64,000 nt of DNA. Origin: a virus. Made by a program: the position numbers and the translations under genes. Positions within the stretch are counted from its first letter, which is position 1. Each line of letters begins with the position of its first letter. Location: IMG/VR virus record IMGVR_UViG_3300023174_000074, positions 1 to 64,000 of that record; one strand, 5' to 3'. Shown here piece after piece: positions 57,887 to 64,000 of the stretch. The notes below the pieces were generated by a model. The model was not told the DNA's origin. It worked only from the letters and a program-made list of their open reading frames with translations, and made no database searches.

Positions 57887-58295
57887 AAAAACCGCAATGC
57901 AAGAATTGTTTGATAATTTAGAATCAATTGATATAAAAGTACCAATTGGAGTTAAACAAATATTCCTTGAAAAAGAGAAAGAGCAAATAGCTGACACTTT
58001 CTACTCAGGTTATGAAGATAGAGATTTGTTCCAACACGGACATGATTATTACGATAAAATGTATGAAAGAAACGGTTGGCAAGGTATTATATTTCTTGGA
58101 GAAGTTGATGATGTAAAAATCTATTATGATAGTTATCATCCTGAACAAACATTGACAGTTGAATTAAATGAAGATAAAACGGAAATGGTTTATATCATTA
58201 GTCCGTATGATGATATTGAAATATTTGATGGAATTAAAAAAAATATTATTGTATCTGAAAAACCGACCACACTAGAAAAAACAATTAAAATATGA
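57876..58295 (+). CDS. 'KTAMQELF' family protein, copy 1
   Basis: I start at MDNRKTAMQELFDNLES (57876), overlapping the previous stop. The 139 residues are about 85-90% identical, by eye, to the protein at 59119, with the last 70 nearly unchanged (GWQGIIFLGEVDDVKIYYDS onward). A conserved helical N-terminus (EKEKEQIADTFYSGYEDRD) and a beta-rich C-terminus are visible. No function known. Confidence 0.6.
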   Translation: MDNRKTAMQELFDNLESIDIKVPIGVKQIFLEKEKEQIADTFYSGYEDRDLFQHGHDYYDKMYERNGWQGIIFLGEVDDVKIYYDSYHPEQTLTVELNEDKTEMVYIISPYDDIEIFDGIKKNIIVSEKPTTLEKTIKI

Positions 58296-58702
58296 ACAAA
58301 AAAGAAATCATCAAAAAATGGAAAAAAAGCGGTCTATTAGATAACCTTACTAAAATGGATAAAGATAGTCCGATGTTAAAAGTTATTGAATCAATTAAAG
58401 AACAACGAATAAACGAATTTCCAAATATAGAACCAATGAATAAAGTAAACGAGGCTGGTTACAATGAATCAACCAAATTTGGTCCTTCAGAAAACAACCC
58501 ACCATACATCTCAGACGACTTTCAAATAGGTCCTGATGGTGCCTATGAACACAATGAAATAGTTCATATACAACAACAGTTAATCGATTTGTTATACTCA
58601 CAAGTAATAGACTTATCAATGATGTCTAAAATTGAATTAGGTGATAATGTCATTGCTGAGATTAAACGATTAAAATCTATTATAGATGAAAAGACTACTT
58701 AG
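58292..58702 (+). CDS. Hypothetical protein
   Basis: A 136-residue protein (MNKKEIIKKWKKSGLLDNLT...). The start overlaps the previous stop by four bases. The middle (SENNPPYISDDFQIGPDGAY) looks unstructured and the end is helical. Not recognised. Confidence 0.5.
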   Translation: MNKKEIIKKWKKSGLLDNLTKMDKDSPMLKVIESIKEQRINEFPNIEPMNKVNEAGYNESTKFGPSENNPPYISDDFQIGPDGAYEHNEIVHIQQQLIDLLYSQVIDLSMMSKIELGDNVIAEIKRLKSIIDEKTT

Positions 58703-58853
58703 AATTATTATTGGACTTCCGCTATGTCCAGTTCCGATGTTTTTAGGAACTTGGATATGGCTATTTTCAAACACTAAAGATTCATGGATAGAGAGTATTG
58801 GGTATCTTACTTGGAATTTAGCATCGGGAGATTGGGATAAATTACCAGAATAA
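58686..58853 (+). CDS. Small hydrophobic protein
   Basis: A 55-residue protein starting MKRLLRIIIGLPLCPVPMFL. Residues 4-28 are hydrophobic, probably one membrane segment after a basic start. It overlaps the previous gene by 17 bases. Confidence 0.5.
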   Translation: MKRLLRIIIGLPLCPVPMFLGTWIWLFSNTKDSWIESIGYLTWNLASGDWDKLPE

Positions 58854-58877
58854 AAACAATTAAAATAAAAAATAAAC

Positions 58878-59108
58878 ATGGCAGATTTTTCAAAACAATG
58901 GTGTGAAATTAATGATACTAGTATGCCTAGTGATTTCGACATTTTAGAAGAGGCAAATAATATTAAACCTAATCATTATATTCCTATGATATGTGAAGGA
59001 TATGGTTTTGTAGCAATAGGTAAAGATGAGCATGATGATATTATATTAGCATTTAAAGATAATGAAGGTAATATTAAATGGGAAACTTATAACAGCGTTA
59101 TTAAATAA
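58878..59108 (+). CDS. Small hypothetical protein
   Basis: The 76-residue acidic protein (MADFSKQWCEINDTSMPSDF...) lies between two copies of the KTAMQ family. Unrecognised. Confidence 0.5.
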   Translation: MADFSKQWCEINDTSMPSDFDILEEANNIKPNHYIPMICEGYGFVAIGKDEHDDIILAFKDNEGNIKWETYNSVIK

Positions 59109-59118
59109 AACAAAAATT

Positions 59119-59541
59119 ATGGACAATAGAAAAACATCAATGCAAGAATTGTTTGATAATTTACAAGCAATTGATATATCTGTACCAAATGGAGTTAAAC
59201 AAATATTCATTGAAAAAGAAAAACAACAAATAGAAGATGCTTTTTACTCAGGTTATGAGGATAGAGATTTGTTTAAACATGGTGATGATTACTACAATAA
59301 AATGTATGAAAAAAATGGTTGGCAAGGTATTATATTTCTTGGAGAAGTTGATGATGTAAAAATATACTATGATAGTTATCATCCTGACCAAACGCTGACA
59401 GTTGAATTAAATGAAGATAAAACGGAAATGGTTTATATCATTAGTCCGTATGATGATATTGAAATATTTGATGGAATTAAAAAAAATATTATTGTATCTG
59501 AAAAGCCAACTACATTGGAAAAAATAATTACAAATGAATAA
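59119..59541 (+). CDS. 'KTAMQELF' family protein, copy 2
   Basis: From MDNRKTSMQELFDNLQA (59119), 140 residues. It is a close paralogue of 57876. The nucleotide sequence of the 3' half is almost the same (58071-58250 against 59310-59490), which points to recent duplication or gene conversion. The start at 59119 is chosen by alignment with copy 1. Confidence 0.6.
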   Translation: MDNRKTSMQELFDNLQAIDISVPNGVKQIFIEKEKQQIEDAFYSGYEDRDLFKHGDDYYNKMYEKNGWQGIIFLGEVDDVKIYYDSYHPDQTLTVELNEDKTEMVYIISPYDDIEIFDGIKKNIIVSEKPTTLEKIITNE

Positions 59542-59755
59542 TCTAGATAACAAACTACCCTGTCAAAAAGAATATGTTTTTGACAACAGAGAAGTTAAAA
59601 CCTCATTACCCGGGGCTGAACTATCTGATGTTGATAGTTTGAAATATTTTTTTCAAAAATACATATCTTCAGTTGAAAATACAAAACCAAGTCAAAGTAT
59701 GGCGAATATACTGAAAGCATGGATTGATATTATACAGCAAAAATCAAATAAATAA
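59534..59755 (+). CDS. Small hypothetical protein
   Basis: A 73-residue protein (MNNLDNKLPCQKEYVFDNRE...), overlapping copy 2 by eight bases and two bases before thyA. Unrecognised. Confidence 0.5.
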   Translation: MNNLDNKLPCQKEYVFDNREVKTSLPGAELSDVDSLKYFFQKYISSVENTKPSQSMANILKAWIDIIQQKSNK

Positions 59756-59757
59756 AA

Positions 59758-60399
59758 ATGAATAAATTAGATAAAGATTATTGTAACCTACTTCAAGATA
59801 TCTTGGATAATGGTGTACAAAAAGAAACTAGAAATGGTGGTACTTTGAGTGTATTTGGAAGACAAATACGTCACAAAATGAGCGATGGGTTTCCGTTGCT
59901 AACTTCAAAACACATAAAGTTCGATTTGATCGTTTCCGAGCTCATTTGGTTCCTTCAAGGTCGAACTGATTTAAGATGGTTACTGGAGCAAGGAAATACT
60001 ATCTGGGTGGGGGACGCTCACAAGCGATTTATATTAGCAACGTCTGAAGATGAATATCAAGAGCCGACAGAAGATGCAAGAAAAAGATTTATTGATAAAA
60101 TCAAAAATGATAAAGAATTTAGTGATAGATTCGGGGATCTTGGTCCAATTTACGGATTTCAGTGGAGAAATTGGGGTAAAGATTTTAAACAAGTATTAAA
60201 TGAAACGGGAGATAAGGTTTATGATATAACAACAACTGGTATAGACCAAATCGCAAACCTAATCCACGACCTTAAAACAAATCCAGACTCAAGACGATTA
60301 ATGGTTAATGCTTGGAACGTTGCAGATTTGCCGGTTACTGATTATAAAACAGACGACGAACTCTATCAAGATTACTTAAAAGATATAGGAAAATCATAA
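59758..60399 (+). CDS. thyA: Thymidylate synthase, N-terminal piece
   Basis: The 213 residues cover the TS N-terminal half: ETRNGGTLSVFGRQIRHKMS, the folate/dUMP region FDLIVSELIWFLQGRTDLRW, LGPIYGFQWRNWG and the phosphate-binding PDSRRLMVNAWNVADLP. The protein stops in an insert loop (DDELYQDYLKDIGKS) just before the catalytic-Cys segment, which is encoded at 61323. TS makes dTMP from dUMP. The break has no intein sequence, so the two pieces must associate non-covalently, or one gene is inactive. Confidence 0.85.
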   Translation: MNKLDKDYCNLLQDILDNGVQKETRNGGTLSVFGRQIRHKMSDGFPLLTSKHIKFDLIVSELIWFLQGRTDLRWLLEQGNTIWVGDAHKRFILATSEDEYQEPTEDARKRFIDKIKNDKEFSDRFGDLGPIYGFQWRNWGKDFKQVLNETGDKVYDITTTGIDQIANLIHDLKTNPDSRRLMVNAWNVADLPVTDYKTDDELYQDYLKDIGKS

Positions 60400-60403
60400 A
60401 AAC

Positions 60404-60443
60404 TATTACCCTCCTTAGATATATAAATAAAAAGGAGGTAATA
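60404..60443 (+). promoter_or_regulatory. Hairpin with GATATATA loop and sequestered Shine-Dalgarno, upstream of the thyA endonuclease gene
   Basis: TATTACCCTCCTT (60404-60416) pairs with AAGGAGGTAATA (60432-60443), with one bulged C. GATATATA (60418-60425) is in the loop. The 3' arm contains AAGGAGGT, a perfect Shine-Dalgarno sequence, so the hairpin directly masks the ribosome site of the ATG at 60449. Confidence 0.72.
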
Positions 60444-60448
60444 CCATT

Positions 60449-61339
60449 ATGATTATATATAAGACAACAAATTTAGTGAACGGTAAGATTTACATAGGAC
60501 AGGACAAATATAACAATCCAAGATATCTTGGATCTGGAAAAATTTTACATCTTGCTTTTAAAAAATATAGCGTTGAAAACTTTATCAAAGAAATAATTGA
60601 AGAGTGTGAATCAAAAGAACACTTGGATGAAAGAGAAAGGTATTGGATAAACTTTTACAAGTCAACTGATAGAAATATTGGATATAATATAGCGTTAGGT
60701 GGAAATGGCGGGGACACTATTTCAAATCATCCGGATAAAGATTTAATTAGACAAAAACATTCAGAATGGATGCAAGAAAACAATCCAACCAGAGGTAGAA
60801 AGAGGAGTGAAGATGAAATGGAAAGATGGAAAGATTCTTTTGTTGGAAAATATAAAGGTGAAAACAGTCTAAACTTTGGAAAAAAACATAATGGTGATTC
60901 AAAGATTAAAATGTCAGAAGCTAGAAAAAAATGGCATGAAACCTTAACAGAAGAAGAAAGAAATAGCATTAGCGATAAAATAAGCAAATTAAATAAAGGT
61001 AAAGAAGGTTATTGGAAAGGAAAAGATAATACTAATCATTCCGACTGGATGAAACAAAATAACCCGATGAAAGGTAGAACCCACACTGATGAAATTAAGC
61101 AAAGAATATCTGATGCTAATAAAAAACCTAAGTCTGATGAAACGAAAAGAAAACTTAGTGAAGCTAACAAAGGTAAAAAACCAGGAAACATAGTTAAGGT
61201 TGAAATAGGGGGAATTGTTTATGAAAGTCTAACAGAAGCTTCTATTAAAACTGAGATAAATTTATCAACATTAAGAAATCGAATTAAATCAAAAAATGTT
61301 AAATACTTAAATTACAAAATATATGAATCAGCTAAGTAA
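60449..61339 (+). CDS. GIY-YIG homing endonuclease inserted in thyA
   Basis: A 296-residue protein. The GIY-YIG core is at the start: MIIYKTTNLVNGKIYIGQDK, then RYLGSGKILHLAFKKY and HLDERERYWINFYKS with the catalytic Glu. NUMOD3 repeats (NPTRGRKRSEDEMERW, MKGRTHTDEIKQRIS) and a NUMOD1-like end (GGIVYESLTEASIKTEIN) bind DNA. T4 places I-TevI, also GIY-YIG, in its own td gene, but there inside a group I intron. Here no intron core fits; the gene fills the gap. It overlaps the C-terminal thyA start by 17 bases. Confidence 0.85.
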   Translation: MIIYKTTNLVNGKIYIGQDKYNNPRYLGSGKILHLAFKKYSVENFIKEIIEECESKEHLDERERYWINFYKSTDRNIGYNIALGGNGGDTISNHPDKDLIRQKHSEWMQENNPTRGRKRSEDEMERWKDSFVGKYKGENSLNFGKKHNGDSKIKMSEARKKWHETLTEEERNSISDKISKLNKGKEGYWKGKDNTNHSDWMKQNNPMKGRTHTDEIKQRISDANKKPKSDETKRKLSEANKGKKPGNIVKVEIGGIVYESLTEASIKTEINLSTLRNRIKSKNVKYLNYKIYESAK

Positions 61340-62042
61340 AGAAGAGTTTTTAGAAAAACTAAAAACTGACAAAGATTTTAATTTCAGATATGGAAGAAAA
61401 CATATTACAGAAGGAAAAATGGTACTTCCTCCTTGTCACTATGGATTTCAAGTTTATACAAGAGAAATGTCAGTTCAAGAAAGACAGAAGTATGATAATC
61501 ATTTTGATAGTTTAATTGGTGAATACCCAGACCATCATATTACATTAGATAAAAGAGGAGTACCTCGTAGAGCAATCTCGTTAATGTGGAATCAACGAAG
61601 TTGTGATGTGGGTCTCGGCATCCCCTTTAATATAGCATCTTACGGGTTGTTATTAGAGATAATCGCTAAAGCAGTTAATATGGTTCCTGATGAATTGATT
61701 GGAAATTTAGGTGACACACACTTATACTTAAACCATATTGAACAAGCAAAGGAGCAGATTGGTAGAGAGTTGAGTTTGGAAGAAAGGTTATCTTTAGTTA
61801 AAAATAATGTAATGAGTTTTGATGAATTATCCAAAGCAAATTATGATGAATTTTTTAAAAAGAATAATATACCGAACAGAACTAGAGAACCATACCCATT
61901 ACCAACATTAAAAATTGTGGGTTACCCTGAAGAATATAAGCATCCAAATGACGAACGACTATTTGAAGAGTTTGACATATCTGACTTTCAACTTGAAAAT
62001 TACCAATCACACTCAACTATTAAAATGCCTTTATCAAACTAA
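61323..62042 (+). CDS. thyA: Thymidylate synthase, C-terminal piece
   Basis: The 239 residues begin MNQLSKEEFLEKLKTDKDFN and reach the active site at MVLPPCHYGFQVYT (catalytic Cys). WNQRSCDVGLGIPFNIASYG and GNLGDTHLYLNHIEQAKEQ follow, both canonical TS blocks, and the end (HSTIKMPLSN) is normal. The first 35 residues look like the other side of the same insert loop. Every known TS motif is present when both pieces are combined. Confidence 0.87.
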   Translation: MNQLSKEEFLEKLKTDKDFNFRYGRKHITEGKMVLPPCHYGFQVYTREMSVQERQKYDNHFDSLIGEYPDHHITLDKRGVPRRAISLMWNQRSCDVGLGIPFNIASYGLLLEIIAKAVNMVPDELIGNLGDTHLYLNHIEQAKEQIGRELSLEERLSLVKNNVMSFDELSKANYDEFFKKNNIPNRTREPYPLPTLKIVGYPEEYKHPNDERLFEEFDISDFQLENYQSHSTIKMPLSN

Positions 62043-62055
62043 AAAAATATAAATT

Positions 62056-62292
62056 ATGGAAAACTACAAATCGGATTACTACAATCCAGAAACACTTAAA
62101 AAATCAGAAGTTGAAACTAAAATACCTGTTAGTTTAGTTAATAAGGTTAAGCAAACACTAGATAAATTGGAAGGCTACATGATAACACCAACGATGGTTA
62201 ATCCCAAATATGATTCAGTAACATTCGGGATCATGGATATGACTAATAGAACATTAAAATATAGAGTTTCAATCACACCAAATTACCTTTAA
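62056..62292 (+). CDS. Small hypothetical protein
   Basis: A 78-residue protein (MENYKSDYYNPETLKKSEVE...) with a beta-type C-terminus (TFGIMDMTNRTLKYRVSITP). It directly follows thyA. Unrecognised. Confidence 0.5.
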   Translation: MENYKSDYYNPETLKKSEVETKIPVSLVNKVKQTLDKLEGYMITPTMVNPKYDSVTFGIMDMTNRTLKYRVSITPNYL

Positions 62293-62315
62293 GTAATTAA
62301 TACATATATATAACC

Positions 62316-62780
62316 ATGAAAAAACTAATTATTACAGCACTGCTGTGTTTACTTAGTCTAACCGACTATAGCCAAACATCCAAATTAGACTCATTTATCA
62401 ATACATGGGTGGGTGCTCCATATCGCTATGGTGGAACTACACTTAAAGGTATTGATTGTTCGGGTTTTGTACAGAAAATGTATGAGGAGGTATTTAATAT
62501 ACTTATTCCCCGAACAGCTAAAACACAATACAAAGTAGCTACCAAAGTATCTAAAGATGAGATATCTATTGGTGACTTGTTGTTCTTTATAAGTCCCAAC
62601 AGTCCATCAGGATGGCATGTGGCTATTTATTTAGGTAATAATTTATATGCACACGCTGCTAATAAACGAAAAGGAGTAGTGATGAGTGAATTAACAACGA
62701 ATGTGAGGAAACGAATATACTCTGTTGGTAGATTTGAGAGTCCAAAAGTCGATTTGTATTTTTATTTAAAAGAAATTTAA
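62316..62780 (+). CDS. Exported NlpC/P60 cysteine peptidase (peptidoglycan hydrolase)
   Basis: The signal peptide is MKKLIITALLCLLSLTDYSQ. The catalytic Cys lies in KGIDCSGFVQKMYEE, the first His in SGWHVAIYLGNN and a third polar residue in LYAHAANKRKG, the Cys-His-His order of NlpC/P60 enzymes. YRYGGTTLKG before the Cys is also typical. It cuts peptide stems of peptidoglycan and could act in lysis or in blocking superinfection. Confidence 0.85.
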   Translation: MKKLIITALLCLLSLTDYSQTSKLDSFINTWVGAPYRYGGTTLKGIDCSGFVQKMYEEVFNILIPRTAKTQYKVATKVSKDEISIGDLLFFISPNSPSGWHVAIYLGNNLYAHAANKRKGVVMSELTTNVRKRIYSVGRFESPKVDLYFYLKEI

Positions 62781-62784
62781 AGTT

Positions 62785-63219
62785 ATGAGATACGCAATTA
62801 CATCAATGTATGCTAACCCAATTCATCCTGGACACATCGAGTGTCTTAAATTATCTAAAGAAATAGCGGATGAGGTATGGGTTATAGTGAACAACGATAA
62901 ACAAGCTGAATTAAAACGTGGTGTCCCATCATTCCAAGATGAACAATATAGGAAGGAAATAGTGGGAGCAATACGGTATGTGGATTATTCCTTTGTATCA
63001 ACTGATGAGGATGAGTCAGTATGTAAATCAATACGGGCACTACATAGTGCTATTTTAAATATTGACCATGATGCTGAGATTGTCTTTACAAAAGGTGGAG
63101 ACAGGTTCGCTGATGAAATACCTGAGAAAAAAGTATGTGACGAACTGAGTATCCAAATCATTGATAAGTTAGGAGAAAAAACACACCACTCGAGTCAAAT
63201 TATAAAAGTATTCAATTAA
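62785..63219 (+). CDS. Cytidylyltransferase-like nucleotidyltransferase
   Basis: The 144-residue protein has a Rossmann-like start with the HxGH signature (SMYANPIHPGHIECLKLS, about 7-24). Later come VWVIVNNDKQAELKRG and the end motif KTHHSSQIIKVF, which resembles the 'ISSTxIR' block. This is the TagD/RfaE-C/CoaD type. It probably activates a sugar- or polyol-phosphate with CTP or ATP, which fits the nearby sugar-related cupin and the glycosyltransferases. Confidence 0.75.
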   Translation: MRYAITSMYANPIHPGHIECLKLSKEIADEVWVIVNNDKQAELKRGVPSFQDEQYRKEIVGAIRYVDYSFVSTDEDESVCKSIRALHSAILNIDHDAEIVFTKGGDRFADEIPEKKVCDELSIQIIDKLGEKTHHSSQIIKVFN

Positions 63220-63261
63220 CGAAAAAAACCCAACAGTAAATAAAATTGTGGCATTAAAACT

Positions 63262-63495
63262 ATGAAAATAATAAATACAAAATTTAAAATAGGAGACAAA
63301 GCATATAAGCCGAAAGGATATAAATTTCCTTGTACCATCGTCTCTGTATTTAAAACTTCTGGTGGCGATATTAGGGTTGTTGCAGAAATGGAAGGATATG
63401 GGTTGTTACATATATTCAACGAAAATCAACTAGAAATTAAAGACAGCTATGAACAAATTGAAGAAGATCTCAGAATCCCAGGAGCCGGTTGTTAA
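63262..63495 (+). CDS. Small hypothetical protein
   Basis: The 77-residue beta-rich protein (MKIINTKFKIGDKAYKPKGY...) resembles small SH3-like barrel proteins, with FKIGDKAYKPKG and a turn at VFKTSGGDIRVVAEME. Not assigned to a family. Confidence 0.5.
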   Translation: MKIINTKFKIGDKAYKPKGYKFPCTIVSVFKTSGGDIRVVAEMEGYGLLHIFNENQLEIKDSYEQIEEDLRIPGAGC

Positions 63496-63524
63496 CAAAA
63501 ATATCTAAACACAAAAAGTTATAA

Positions 63525-63887
63525 ATGATAGAAGAAAGGCCATGGGGATTTTACGAGATCCTACTTGAAACCGAATACACCAAGGTAAAACAGATAACGG
63601 TAAACCCCGGGCAGAAACTGTCGTATCAATACCACTCAAAAAGAAAAGAGTTCTGGACGATAGTTAAGGGAACAGCAACGATAATTTTGGACGATGAAAA
63701 TATTCTTGTTTTTCAAGGAGAATCTATCGATATCCCTTTGCGGGCTAAGCACAGAATCATAAACGAAACAGCCCAACCAATAATTTTTATAGAGGTTCAA
63801 ACAGGAAGTTATTTTGGAGAGGATGATATAATCAGAATCGATGATGAATACGGAAGAGAAATAAATATATCAAATTTATCTAGATAA
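63525..63887 (+). CDS. Cupin, mannose-6-phosphate isomerase type II-like
   Basis: A 120-residue single cupin: RPWGFYEILLETEYTKVKQI, PGQKLSYQYHSKRKEFWTIV (metal-binding His and Glu), KHRIINETAQPIIFIEVQTG and YFGEDDIIRIDDEYGR. This matches the C-terminal isomerase domain of ManC/AlgA, which converts mannose-6-phosphate and fructose-6-phosphate. The partner guanylyltransferase domain is absent. It may feed nucleotide-sugar synthesis for the phage glycosyltransferases. Confidence 0.82.
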   Translation: MIEERPWGFYEILLETEYTKVKQITVNPGQKLSYQYHSKRKEFWTIVKGTATIILDDENILVFQGESIDIPLRAKHRIINETAQPIIFIEVQTGSYFGEDDIIRIDDEYGREINISNLSR

Positions 63888-63888
63888 C

Positions 63889-64000
63889 ATGGAAAATAAT
63901 GTAAATCAAAATAAAACGGAAATGGATATTTTAACCTTTCACCCAATTAAAAAGTCGGATCTTGGATTTCATGGAAATCTTTTTGGTGGGCAACTATTAA
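63889..64000 (+). CDS. Acyl-CoA thioesterase-like (hotdog) protein, 3' truncated
   Basis: The gene starts at ATG 63889, one base after the cupin stop, and is open at the window edge. The visible 37 residues include FHPIKKSDLGFHGNLFGGQL, which matches the N-terminal substrate-loop motif of YciA-type thioesterases ('D.N..G.IFGG'). They cleave acyl-CoA. With only the N-terminus visible the assignment is tentative. Confidence 0.5.
   Translation, partial: MENNVNQNKTEMDILTFHPIKKSDLGFHGNLFGGQLL

Noticed and set aside
59758-61339. Group I intron in thyA, as in T4 td
   Set aside because: Between the two thyA pieces there are only about 50 nt besides the endonuclease gene, filled by the hairpin, and the C-terminal piece has its own ATG. 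There is no room for a group I catalytic core.

Overview
The window looks like about 64 kb of a large, AT-rich, T4-like tailed phage, most probably infecting a member of the Bacteroidota. Phage identity rests on T4-type replication and nucleotide genes (family B DNA polymerase, two type II topoisomerase subunits, a clamp-like protein, NrdA/NrdB, thymidylate synthase, dUTPase), collagen-like tail fibres, dense packing with TAATG overlaps, and many free-standing homing endonucleases. The host guess rests on TAnnTTTG promoter cores and on small protein families I associate with flavobacterial phages; it is an inference.

Layout. 1-2735: collagen-like (Gly-X-Y) tail-fibre genes and small virion-type proteins, one fibre gene frameshifted. 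2843-8014: SET-domain protein, ferritin-like protein, two base-excision glycosylases (MutM-like and MBD4-like) and a reverse-strand M28-type peptidase. 8095-14406: polymerase N-terminal half, dUTPase, NrdB, and NrdA broken by a split intein. 14421-21551: adenylate kinase, a glycosyltransferase and the topoisomerase large subunit (second split intein). 21587-28964: UV-damage endonuclease, DnaJ, topoisomerase medium subunit (third split intein), a clamp candidate and a glycosyltransferase-like protein. 28965-31809: C-terminal half of the polymerase, itself broken by a fourth split intein. 32281-36533: RimK-RimB-like fusion, a glycosyltransferase-like protein and a leucine-rich-repeat gene flanked by remnants of sister copies. 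36616-36996: a probable tmRNA followed by a GIY-YIG endonuclease. 37985-46840: small membrane proteins, phosphoesterases, a thymidylate-synthase-family protein, a TnpB-like gene and RNase HII with an in-frame stop inside its active-site motif. 46965-52153: a zinc-ribbon protein inside an inverted repeat and two large modular glycosyltransferases. 52190-56843: exported nuclease, acidic protein, PD-(D/E)XK-like protein and AAA+ ATPase. 56872-57308: an integron-cassette-like unit. 57340-64000: duplicated small genes, thymidylate synthase split by a GIY-YIG gene, NlpC/P60 hydrolase, nucleotidyltransferase, mannose-phosphate-isomerase-type cupin and the start of a thioesterase-like gene.

Four themes tie the window together. 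(1) Four essential genes are fractured at active-site motifs as N-extein/N-intein, free-standing endonuclease gene, C-intein/C-extein, and the polymerase is also split between motifs A and B with its halves about 19.5 kb apart. (2) Free-standing endonuclease genes start just after an inverted repeat whose loop carries GATATATA, which suggests a hairpin that blocks translation from read-through RNA and a promoter inside the loop that relieves the block. (3) Several unrelated proteins, including adenylate kinase, a ferritin-like protein and an ATP-grasp ligase, carry a short N-terminal leader resembling T4 capsid-targeting sequences, most of them behind GATATATA, which suggests enzymes packaged in the head. 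(4) Two promoter classes can be seen: CCG-N11-TAnnTTTG (host-like, probably early or middle) and GATATATA (probably late).
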